Part shown: positions 53,674 to 60,955 of the stretch, piece by piece | Layout of the letters: the number at the start of each line of letters is the position of its first letter | Numbering within the stretch: the stretch's first letter is position 1 | Assembly: GCF_001561955.1 (NCBI RefSeq) | Contig: NZ_CP014223.1 | Location: 2,046,001-2,110,000 of the forward strand | Length of the DNA: 64,000 nucleotides | Origin: Anaerotignum propionicum DSM 1682 | Lineage (GTDB): Bacteria; Bacillota; Clostridia; Lachnospirales; Anaerotignaceae | Direction of reading: 5' to 3' | Translations under genes and position numbers: made by a program | Notes under the pieces: generated by a model | Databases searched by the model: none | What the model was told of the DNA's origin: nothing | The model's input: only the letters and a program-made list of their open reading frames with translations

Positions 53674-53715
53674 GGATAGAAAAGTTCCGTTTATCCAACG
53701 GAAGCTTTTCTATCC
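53674..53715 (-). terminator. Terminator after the SUKH immunity gene
   Basis: GGATAGAAAAGCTTCCGTT and its near complement form an 18-bp imperfect stem, followed on the minus strand by TTTTTTAAGG. It lies 120 bases after the SUKH gene. Confidence 0.75.
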
Positions 53716-53836
53716 CTAATATCAAACTGGCTTAAAAACCTTGGGTATGCAAAAGTATAGAGCATAATTAACAATATATACTATTTAGAAACGGGTACAC
53801 CCAGAACGAGAGACATCAAAACACCATCACATAATA

Positions 53837-54541
53837 TCACTTTTGATATACGCCGTATTTTATTAAATTATCTTTATTCTTTTCTATAATCTGCGGATAT
53901 ATTGAAATAAGTTCTTCTTTTGTTCTGGCATCCAACAAATCTATCAAACTACGATAATCAGGAAAGAGTATACTAATTACAGCTTGATACTCTCCATCAA
54001 TATCTTTATTCCCCTCCCAGAATATTTCAAGCCATTTTTCAAAGCTTTCCAAAGCATATACAATGTTGTGAGAGCTCTGGGTAATATAGCCCACAGGATA
54101 TTCATTATTGGGATATTCTCTATCACATATAAAAACCCAATGGTCTAATGATAATTGGTCTGCATTTCCAAAAGTAAATGGGACTAATTGATTAATCTTT
54201 ACAAGTTTATCTTGCGGAACTATATAACACTCTTTATCAAAATCTTTAATGCTGAGCAAGCCCAAAGAATTGCCACAATTCATTAAAGAACACATAATAT
54301 GTTCTAAACCTACACCTACCATTGGCTCAACTCCATACATATATATATTGCCATTAGAAAATTCTTTCAGAAATGTTCTAAAGCTTTCAGGTAGTTTTAT
54401 TTTGCAATAATCTTCTGCCTCTTTTATCATTTCTTCTGTGGCAATAGAAGTAGGTGTTTCATTCTCCTCCATCCCCCCTTCTAAGTATAATTTTTTATTT
54501 TTAATTTTATTTATGATTTCATGTACATATTCAATACTCAT
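53837..54541 (-). CDS. SUKH (SMI1/KNR4) immunity protein
   Basis: About 234 residues from MSIEYVHEIINKIKNKKLYL. The SUKH core is visible: IATEEMIKEAEDYCKIKLPE, SFRTFLKEFSNGNIY, FGNADQLSLDHWVFICD and YALESFEKWLEIFW. SUKH proteins neutralise many unrelated polymorphic nuclease toxins in the producer. It is third in line behind the HNH-like toxin gene and two paralogous genes, each separated by a terminator, so it may protect against the same or a related toxin. Confidence 0.82.
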   Translation of the reverse strand: MSIEYVHEIINKIKNKKLYLEGGMEENETPTSIATEEMIKEAEDYCKIKLPESFRTFLKEFSNGNIYMYGVEPMVGVGLEHIMCSLMNCGNSLGLLSIKDFDKECYIVPQDKLVKINQLVPFTFGNADQLSLDHWVFICDREYPNNEYPVGYITQSSHNIVYALESFEKWLEIFWEGNKDIDGEYQAVISILFPDYRSLIDLLDARTKEELISIYPQIIEKNKDNLIKYGVYQK

Positions 54542-54689
54542 TTTCAGCCCCAAATCAACCTCATACTCTTCTATAATCTTATATAGAAAAATCCTACATA
54601 AGCATATAACTAAGTTGAATTACAGAATGCTTGCATTTCAACAATAATAGATTTTTTAATTATCCGAAATAATTTATTTCCTAAATTAA

Positions 54690-54729
54690 ACCTCCAAACT
54701 GATTGCTTTATCACGTATCAATTGGAGGT
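54690..54729 (-). terminator. Terminator after the second paralogous candidate immunity gene
   Basis: CCTCCAATTGAT pairs with ATCAGTTTGGAGG on the minus strand, followed by TTTAATTTA. Confidence 0.65.
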
Positions 54730-54773
54730 CAACAAATCACAGGAAACATTTTGAAATTACTTAAGTACAAGTG

Positions 54774-55691
54774 CTATTCTTCTTTCACAATCACTACAGG
54801 TTTATAAACAGGCTTTATTTTTAAAGTATCAAACAGGTGTTTTACTCGTTGACTTACCAATACCAAAGATTGCCTACTCTTCTTACCAATATTTTCTTCA
54901 TGTGAAAGATTGAAATCTTCATAATGACTCAAAGATGCTTCATCATAATATAGTGGAAAAAACTTAATTCTTCCCTTTTTAGTACAAACCAAACAATCAT
55001 CTTCATCAATAATATAAGGCATTTTTTCTGAAAGTGGAGGCATAGTATGATTAATTATCATTTGAAAACATTTTATTTCTTTATCTTTTTTCCCCACATG
55101 TATAACCGGTTCTAAGGAATATCCAGTAAATCCTTGCTCTTTAAATATATTTGCAAGTCTTTCTGTAATTATAATTGCATGGCTTCCACTATAAAAATTA
55201 GCAGGTATCTCTAGTAACAGCTTTTTCTTCATTTGTGCTGTATTCCAATATAAATTAGATATTTGCTTATACACAATTGATCCACATTTGGAACAAACAA
55301 GTGCTTTTTCATATTCCGTCCCAAATTCACTTGGAAATTTAACGTTTGTTGCGTAAAAATTATAATATGTTGCCATGGAAAGTAAAGGTGCCTGCTCCAT
55401 CTCTTTTTTGGTATAATTAATTTCTAATTGAAAAGTGATACTATCTTTTAGTTGTATATCTTCTATTATTGCCATAAATGTTCTAAATGTATTACTTTCA
55501 TATTCTAATGTAAAATTATAGAAAAGATAGCTATCCTCCAAAGTAGGCTTTTCAGGAGTTTTTTCTAATTCGACATTATATTCCTCAAATATATAATCAA
55601 CTTTTTCTTTAAATTCAATATAATTTTTAAAGCTCTTGAATTTATTTTGTTCATAATCAAGCATAAGAGAACCTAAATATAATACCTTCAT
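54774..55691 (-). CDS. Candidate immunity protein, paralogue 2
   Basis: 305 residues, about 75-80% identical by eye to the neighbouring 304-residue protein. A beta-rich N-terminal part (MKVLYLGSLMLDYEQNKFKS) and a central CSKCGS pair (single Cys-x-x-Cys) near residue 140, then YSGSHAIIITERLANIFKEQ and a charged C-terminus ending KPVVIVKEE. No family is recognised. The tandem duplication directly behind a secreted toxin gene is the typical setting of immunity genes, so that role is proposed. Confidence 0.55.
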   Translation of the reverse strand: MKVLYLGSLMLDYEQNKFKSFKNYIEFKEKVDYIFEEYNVELEKTPEKPTLEDSYLFYNFTLEYESNTFRTFMAIIEDIQLKDSITFQLEINYTKKEMEQAPLLSMATYYNFYATNVKFPSEFGTEYEKALVCSKCGSIVYKQISNLYWNTAQMKKKLLLEIPANFYSGSHAIIITERLANIFKEQGFTGYSLEPVIHVGKKDKEIKCFQMIINHTMPPLSEKMPYIIDEDDCLVCTKKGRIKFFPLYYDEASLSHYEDFNLSHEENIGKKSRQSLVLVSQRVKHLFDTLKIKPVYKPVVIVKEE

Positions 55692-55740
55692 ACTAAATCT
55701 CCGCTTTCTAAGACATTTTGGGGATAGTTTTTCTTTAAAG

Positions 55741-56655
55741 CTATTCCTCTTTCACAATCACTACAGGTTCATAAACAGGCTTTATTTTTAAAGTATCAAA
55801 CAGTCGTTTTACCCGTTGACTAACTAATAACAAAGATTGTCGACTCTTTTTTCCCCAACTTACTTCGTAGGATAGATTGAAATCTTCATAATAATTCAAA
55901 GAGGCTTCATCATAATATGGTGGAAACTTAATTCGCCCCTTTTTGCTGCAAAACAAACAATCATCTTCATCAATGATATAAGGCATTTTTTCTGAAAATG
56001 GAGGCATCGTATGATTAATTATCATTTGAAAGCACTTTATTTCTTTATCCTTTTTACCCACATGTATCACCGGTTCTAGGGAATATCCGGTAAAACCTTG
56101 CTCTTTAAATATATTTGCAAGTCTTTCAGTAATTATAATTGCATGGCTTCCACTATAAAAATCAGCAGGAATCTCTAGAAATAATTTTTTCTTCATTTGT
56201 GCCGTGTTCCAATATAGTTCAGATATTTGTTTATAAATTATTGATCCACATTTTGGACAAACGAAAACCTTATCATATTTTGTCCCAAACTCACTTGGAA
56301 ATTTAATATTTGTTGCATAAAAATCATAATGTGTTGCCATAGAAAGCAAAGGTGCCTGCTCCATCTCTTTATTTGTAAATTTAAATTCTAATCTAAAATG
56401 AACTTGATCATTTAGTTTAAATTCTTCCATTATGCTCATGAATTCGTAATATTTTTCACTTTGGTATTCTAATATAAAATCATAAAAAGCATAGCTATCA
56501 TCCAAAGTAGGTTTTTGAGGAATTTTTTCTAATTCAATATTATTTACCTCAAATATATTATCAACTTTTTCTTTAAATTCAATATAATTTTTAAAGCTTA
56601 TATATTTATTGGAGTCAAATTTCAGCTTAAGGAAACCTAAAAATAATACTTTCAC
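55741..56655 (-). CDS. Candidate immunity protein, paralogue 1
   Basis: 304 residues, MKVLFLGFLKLKFDSNKYIS at the start and CPKCGS near residue 140. Identity with paralogue 2 is highest from residue 90 to the end and lower in the first 90 residues, as if the N-terminal part were diversifying. It is separated from the toxin gene by the 36-base palindrome at 56674. Gap to paralogue 2 is 49 bases. Confidence 0.55.
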   Translation of the reverse strand: MKVLFLGFLKLKFDSNKYISFKNYIEFKEKVDNIFEVNNIELEKIPQKPTLDDSYAFYDFILEYQSEKYYEFMSIMEEFKLNDQVHFRLEFKFTNKEMEQAPLLSMATHYDFYATNIKFPSEFGTKYDKVFVCPKCGSIIYKQISELYWNTAQMKKKLFLEIPADFYSGSHAIIITERLANIFKEQGFTGYSLEPVIHVGKKDKEIKCFQMIINHTMPPFSEKMPYIIDEDDCLFCSKKGRIKFPPYYDEASLNYYEDFNLSYEVSWGKKSRQSLLLVSQRVKRLFDTLKIKPVYEPVVIVKEE

Positions 56656-56673
56656 AGATATTCCCCCTTCAAG

Positions 56674-56709
56674 TATAAAATGCAGAGTATTAATACTCTA
56701 CATTTTATA
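56674..56709. terminator. 36-base hairpin between toxin and immunity genes
   Basis: TATAAAATG-AGAGTA-TTAA-TACTCT-CATTTTATA forms an almost perfect palindrome with one mismatch pair. It may attenuate read-through from the toxin gene into the immunity gene and act on both strands. Confidence 0.65.
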
Positions 56710-56745
56710 CTAATTATCATTTAAAAACCAGATTATTATATTTAT

Positions 56746-57660
56746 TTAAGGAACTTTTATTTTTACACGCTTGCTTGTACTAATTTGATCACTCTCTTCA
56801 ACAAACCTACTTAAAAATTTATATAAATCATCTCCTGTTTCCTGATACAATTCATTATATCCCTTAATCATTTTATCTTTTACATAACTTTCTGATAACC
56901 TAGAATAGTCTGACCGATAAGGTATCATCTCTGCCATTTTATTTGTAATTAATCTATGATCATTTTTATGGATAGTAATTGCAAACATCGAATTTTCGCT
57001 AACACCAAATACTTTTGCAAACCTTTTCTCTATAATATGGTGTGCTTCATAGTTTTTAAACCTTGATATACCACTTTTTGCGTCTCGCAAATCATCATAT
57101 CTCGCAACGCCCCACTTCATCGCATCAGCGAGTTTGTCACTATTCTTAATCATTCGGGTTACGCCAGTTACAGATGGAACAAAAGGCAGAACAACTGCAG
57201 CGCCATCCAAAACTACATTAAATCCATTCCAAAAAGTTGGATTCACTGCAAATTCTGCTAAAGATAAAGTTAAACAACCAATGTCATAAAGTGTTTCAAC
57301 AGCAAACAACCTAATATTGTTATTATTTACAAAATTAGTATTATCGACCACCTGAAAGTCAACTAATTTTAGATTTTTAGGTAAATTCGACTCAAAAACA
57401 TTTTTATCTATTTTCCCATTATTTATTGCAGGAATTACAAAGACACTTTTTTTGTTTGTTTGCTCATCCAGAAGAGTGATTGTATATTTTCTCTGCCAGC
57501 TATCTCCATATATTGCATCCGTATATTTATTAGATAATTGTTGTTGAATACTTCTTTCTGATACATTTCCTTTCACACCATCCGCTGCAAACACCGGTGT
57601 TACAAAATTACTTAAAAGTAGAACTACTGCTAAAAATATTGATATAAATTTATTCTTCAA
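56746..57660 (-). CDS. Secreted HNH/AHH-like nuclease toxin
   Basis: About 304 residues. A signal peptide (MKNKFISIFLAVVLLLSNFV ... FAADG) is followed by a variable region, a hydrophobic segment (GFNVVLDGAAVVLPFVPSVT) and a C-terminal nuclease-like domain with FKNYEAHHIIEKRFAKVFG and ITIHKNDHRLIT. The His-His and N/D-H pair match the AHH/HNH-endonuclease superfamily of polymorphic toxins. I use the TTG at 57660 because AAAGG lies 8 bases before it; the ATG at 57669 touches that site. The neighbouring agr locus and downstream immunity-like genes support a role in competition between cells. Confidence 0.7.
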   Translation of the reverse strand: MKNKFISIFLAVVLLLSNFVTPVFAADGVKGNVSERSIQQQLSNKYTDAIYGDSWQRKYTITLLDEQTNKKSVFVIPAINNGKIDKNVFESNLPKNLKLVDFQVVDNTNFVNNNNIRLFAVETLYDIGCLTLSLAEFAVNPTFWNGFNVVLDGAAVVLPFVPSVTGVTRMIKNSDKLADAMKWGVARYDDLRDAKSGISRFKNYEAHHIIEKRFAKVFGVSENSMFAITIHKNDHRLITNKMAEMIPYRSDYSRLSESYVKDKMIKGYNELYQETGDDLYKFLSRFVEESDQISTSKRVKIKVP

Positions 57661-57756
57661 AATAATCATCCTTTCTTTGTACTCTCTTTTAAAAATAGCA
57701 GATTCCTTAAGTATTCACGTACTTAAAAACATTAATTAACCCCATCATACTCTTCT

Positions 57757-57900
57757 TTACTTCTTTAATCTTTCTGGTACCTTTGGTTCATACAGTCTTC
57801 CGTGGCACATCATGATCGCAAAAAAGGATGCCGAAGTGCAGAGCAAATGTGCCGACAATTTAACACTGTTACTTCTCAAAAATTCTTTAAAATTTATCAT
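57757..57900 (-). CDS. agrD: AgrD: cyclic lactone autoinducer precursor
   Basis: 47 residues, starting MINFKEFLRS after GGGAGGG. The amphipathic N-terminal leader is followed by ASFFAIMMCHGRL and the conserved C-terminal recognition part YEPKVPERLKK (compare DEVEVPKEL in Staphylococcus aureus). By that alignment AgrB would cut between L and Y, and the ring would be Cys-His-Gly-Arg-Leu closed as a thiolactone, with an N-terminal tail of a few residues. The gene is divergent from agrCAB, which is unusual. A hairpin TTAAGTA/TACTTAA follows near 57697-57716. Confidence 0.8.
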   Translation of the reverse strand: MINFKEFLRSNSVKLSAHLLCTSASFFAIMMCHGRLYEPKVPERLKK

Positions 57901-58003
57901 TTTATCCCTCCCAATCAAATCTAAATACATCGTTAATTTTACCTTTACACTTGACCCCCTTTCACGAAGTATAATAACAACATAATTTACCAATTTCTAG
58001 TGG

Positions 58004-58038
58004 TAGGTCGTGAAATAGGCTTTTTAGGTCGTGAAATA
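58004..58038. promoter_or_regulatory. LytTR (AgrA) direct-repeat operator
   Basis: TAGGTCGTGAAATA occurs at 58004-58017 and again at 58025-58038, a 21-bp period that puts both on one face of the helix, as for AgrA-type LytTR regulators. A reversed, weaker copy (TTTCACGAAGT) lies at 57960-57970 nearer agrD. The pair ends 13 bases before the -35 box of agrC and could control both divergent promoters. Confidence 0.7.
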
Positions 58039-58051
58039 AGTTTTTTTATGA

Positions 58052-58080
58052 TTGTATGTCTATTTTTGTCATGCTATGAT
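58052..58080 (+). promoter_or_regulatory. Promoter of agrCAB
   Basis: -35 TTGTAT (58052-58057) and -10 TATGAT (58075-58080) with a 17-base spacer, 13 bases downstream of the LytTR repeats and about 40 bases before the agrC start. Confidence 0.7.
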
Positions 58081-58120
58081 GTATTTGGAAAGTTTTAAAA
58101 ACATCTTACGGGGGATACTT

Positions 58121-59443
58121 ATGTCAATTTTATGGATTGGATGGGAATTATTCATTAACCTTCTTGAAGAAGGTATGTTTTGCTATTTACTAACAAAGGC
58201 ACTTGGATATAAAAAAGATAAAGTCGTAAGACTTTATCTTGGTTTTTTTCTTTTAATTATTTTTACTACAATTTTAAACGTTGCAGTCCAACACACAAAT
58301 ATTGTAATCTTCTTGCTTTTGGTAGCCGACATTATCTTTTCAACTGTTTGTTTTGAATCTAATTATAGTTCTCGGTTTTTTTGGGGGTGCTCCGCATCTG
58401 TCATTGGAATTCTTTCAAACACAGTTGTTTTTTCTATGGTATCTTTTTTTACAAACTATGATTTAAATACACTGACAGTTCCATCAACTATCCGCATTCA
58501 AATGACTTTGATTTATCTGGTGGTTTGTTCTGTTTTTTACTTTACTATAATTGAACTTTCCTGTAAAAAAGCAATTTTATTACCGCGAGTATTACAAATT
58601 GTATTATTTATACTATTATCTCTTGGTATTGTTGCATCTGATATGCTTATTGAACTATCTCTATCTATTCCTGGAAACCAAATAACTACTAAGCTTGGCT
58701 TTATCGGCGTTGTATATTTATCTGTTTTGTTAGGATGTGTATTTTTATTCGAAGTATTAGGTGATTATTTCCATAAAAATTCTGCCCTTAGATTGCAACT
58801 GCGAGAAGCAAGCCTTCTGGAAAATCACTTAGAAAATATTCAGGCTTCTATGAAAACACTACGTCAATGGAAACACGACTATCATCATCACACACAGGCT
58901 ATGCAAATGCTTTTAGAAAACCAGCAATATTCTGAGTTAAATACATATTTGGCGCAGTTTAACTCTGATTTTACAAATTTAACTTCTATGGTTTCAACAG
59001 GAAATCTTACTTTAGATGCAATACTCTCTAGTAAAATCCTTATAGCAAAATCCCACGGCATTGCTGTGGAACAAGCTATTTTTTTACCTGAAAAGCTTTC
59101 CATACCACAAACAGACTTATGTATTGTCTTAGGAAATTTATTGGATAATGCCATAGAGGCTTGCAATAAACCAAACCAACAACAACCACCTTATATCAAT
59201 ATCACAATTAAGATACATAAAGGCATGCTTTATTTTAAAGTAGTTAATAGTTCGAATGGCATTTACCTTTTTGACAATAAAAAACTTATCAGCACGAAAA
59301 AACAACCTGAACATGGATATGGTTTTCATAACATCAATAAAATTGTTGAGAATTACGGTGGTTTTTTCAATTATGAGCCTGAAAACAGTTCTTTTGCAGC
59401 TACTATCATGATCCCCTTTCAACGTGAGGAGGAAGAGAAATGA
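58121..59443 (+). CDS. agrC: AgrC-like sensor histidine kinase
   Basis: 440 residues starting MSILWIGWELFINLLEEGMF (ATG 58121, after GGGGGAT). Six to seven membrane helices occupy the first 220 residues. The phospho-acceptor region is TLRQWKHDYHHHTQAMQMLL and the ATPase domain has N-box GNLLDNAIEACNK and G-box HGYGFHNI, the HPK10 pattern of peptide-pheromone receptors. It overlaps agrA by 4 bases (ATGA). It should sense the AgrD-derived peptide. Confidence 0.88.
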   Translation: MSILWIGWELFINLLEEGMFCYLLTKALGYKKDKVVRLYLGFFLLIIFTTILNVAVQHTNIVIFLLLVADIIFSTVCFESNYSSRFFWGCSASVIGILSNTVVFSMVSFFTNYDLNTLTVPSTIRIQMTLIYLVVCSVFYFTIIELSCKKAILLPRVLQIVLFILLSLGIVASDMLIELSLSIPGNQITTKLGFIGVVYLSVLLGCVFLFEVLGDYFHKNSALRLQLREASLLENHLENIQASMKTLRQWKHDYHHHTQAMQMLLENQQYSELNTYLAQFNSDFTNLTSMVSTGNLTLDAILSSKILIAKSHGIAVEQAIFLPEKLSIPQTDLCIVLGNLLDNAIEACNKPNQQQPPYINITIKIHKGMLYFKVVNSSNGIYLFDNKKLISTKKQPEHGYGFHNINKIVENYGGFFNYEPENSSFAATIMIPFQREEEEK

Positions 59444-60135
59444 ATATTTACATTGCTGTTGTTGAAGATGAACTTATATATGCGGAGCAGTTAGATAAAA
59501 CCTTAAACCATTGGGCGAAACAACTGAATTGCACGCTTTCTTTGGTGCATTTTAAAAGTGCATCTGACTTTTTGAAAACTGATTTTAATCTGTATGACGT
59601 GGCTTTTTTAGATATTCAATTAGACGAAACAATGGACGGATTATCTTTGGCTCAAAGTCTGCGTAAAAACGAATATCAAGGTTCCATCGTATTCTTGACG
59701 AGCTATAAAGAATATGTTTTTCAGGGGTATGATGTTCAAGCTCTGCACTATCTACTGAAACCTGTACAAGAACAAGACATCAAAAAATGCATGAATATGG
59801 TCTATCAATTGACTAAACAAAAAAACTATATTATTCAAAATAACAATCAGACAATAAAAATTCCGTATCATCAGATTTTTTATTTCTCCAGCGCAAACCA
59901 TTACATAGATATCTATACATTGGAGACAACCTATTCTCATAAAGCAAAAGTGGCAGATATGATCAGTCATCTTCCTTATCACTTCACCCAGTGTCATCGT
60001 TCAATTTTAGTAAATTTGAACCATGTAGAGAAAATTGTGAAGAATGAAATATTTCTTTCTAATGGCGCAACGCTACCCATTAGCAATACTTACCTTGAAC
60101 ATGTAAGAAAGGCTTTTTTAGACACTATTTTATGA
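59440..60135 (+). CDS. agrA: AgrA-like LytTR response regulator
   Basis: 231 residues. Receiver domain: VVEDELIYAEQL, phospho-acceptor Asp in VAFLDIQLDE, FLTSYKEYVFQGYDVQALHY and LLKPV. LytTR DNA-binding domain from about residue 130: IFYFSSANHYIDIYTLETTY, FTQCHRSILVNLNHVEKI. It is expected to bind the direct repeats at 58004-58038 and so raise agrCAB and perhaps agrD transcription, closing the autoinduction loop. Confidence 0.88.
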   Translation: MNIYIAVVEDELIYAEQLDKTLNHWAKQLNCTLSLVHFKSASDFLKTDFNLYDVAFLDIQLDETMDGLSLAQSLRKNEYQGSIVFLTSYKEYVFQGYDVQALHYLLKPVQEQDIKKCMNMVYQLTKQKNYIIQNNNQTIKIPYHQIFYFSSANHYIDIYTLETTYSHKAKVADMISHLPYHFTQCHRSILVNLNHVEKIVKNEIFLSNGATLPISNTYLEHVRKAFLDTIL

Positions 60136-60145
60136 GGAGGCAATC

Positions 60146-60712
60146 ATGATACTTAAAATTGCAAATACTTGGGCTGACTGGCTCGTGGAAAATGGAGCAA
60201 ATTCAGATGACCATGAAATATATACATATGGCGCAGAGTGCATGCTTAATGAGTTATTCTCAGATATTTTGTTAATCTTAACAGCATTGATGTTTCACAA
60301 AACATTTGAAATGATTCTATGGATGCTATTTTTTACACCTCTGCGGATTCATCTAGGGGGAATGCATGCATCCTCTCATTTGAAATGCATGTTGTCATCT
60401 ATTTTATTATCTTATTTATGTATTTTTTCATATCCCTTAGTTGAAATCCCAGCATTAATGGGAATCATATTAATAGTTAGTTTTTTTATTGTATATAAAA
60501 TTGCCCCAGTGGTTCACCCCAATCATCCTGTTTCAGAAAACAGAATGTCACAAATGAGAATGAGAGCATTGGTCATTATTATAATTGAAATAATACTCAC
60601 ATGTATTGCATATGAATATTTCTCAGAAAAAGTGGCTGGTATGGCAACGGTATCTCTCTTCTCCGTTTGCCTTCTTGCGATGATGGGGAAATTTTCGGCA
60701 CTATATAAATAG
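60146..60712 (+). CDS. agrB: AgrB-like peptide-processing membrane protease
   Basis: 188 residues, four to six membrane segments. The catalytic His and Cys lie in LRIHLGGMHASSHLKCML, and the conserved VVHPNHPVSE segment follows the third pair of helices. AgrB removes the C-terminal part of AgrD and closes the thiolactone. GAGG precedes the ATG. It is last in the agrCAB operon, 10 bases after agrA, rather than first and next to agrD as in staphylococci. Confidence 0.88.
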   Translation: MILKIANTWADWLVENGANSDDHEIYTYGAECMLNELFSDILLILTALMFHKTFEMILWMLFFTPLRIHLGGMHASSHLKCMLSSILLSYLCIFSYPLVEIPALMGIILIVSFFIVYKIAPVVHPNHPVSENRMSQMRMRALVIIIIEIILTCIAYEYFSEKVAGMATVSLFSVCLLAMMGKFSALYK

Positions 60713-60782
60713 GAATGTAAATGATTTTACGCTTTCATAGTAGATCTTGTTATAGATTAATATTAATTTTAAGGTACATAAA

Positions 60783-60825
60783 AAGGCTAAGTTGCAGATC
60801 ATCAGTTGACCTACCACTTAGCCTT
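60783..60825. terminator. Bidirectional terminator between agrB and rlmD
   Basis: AAGGCTAAGT pairs with ACTTAGCCTT around a long loop, flanked by AAAA and TTAAT. Nearly the same element occurs at 52123-52165. Confidence 0.65.
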
Positions 60826-60935
60826 AATACCATGAAATTCTCCTCTTTTTTGATATGTCATCTATATTTTTGCTTATTTTCCGCCCTCAAACAGATGACA
60901 TATTTGCCTGTTTTTTCGCTCAAAAATCGCTCCAA

Positions 60936-60955
60936 AACCACAACATCTTGTGGTT
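60936..60955 (-). terminator. Terminator of rlmD
   Basis: AACCACAA-GATG-TTGTGGTTTT on the minus strand, overlapping the rlmD stop codon by one base. The equivalent hairpin in the duplicated rlmD end (near 49812-49826 and 47901-47908) is split by the class-C group II intron. Confidence 0.75.
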
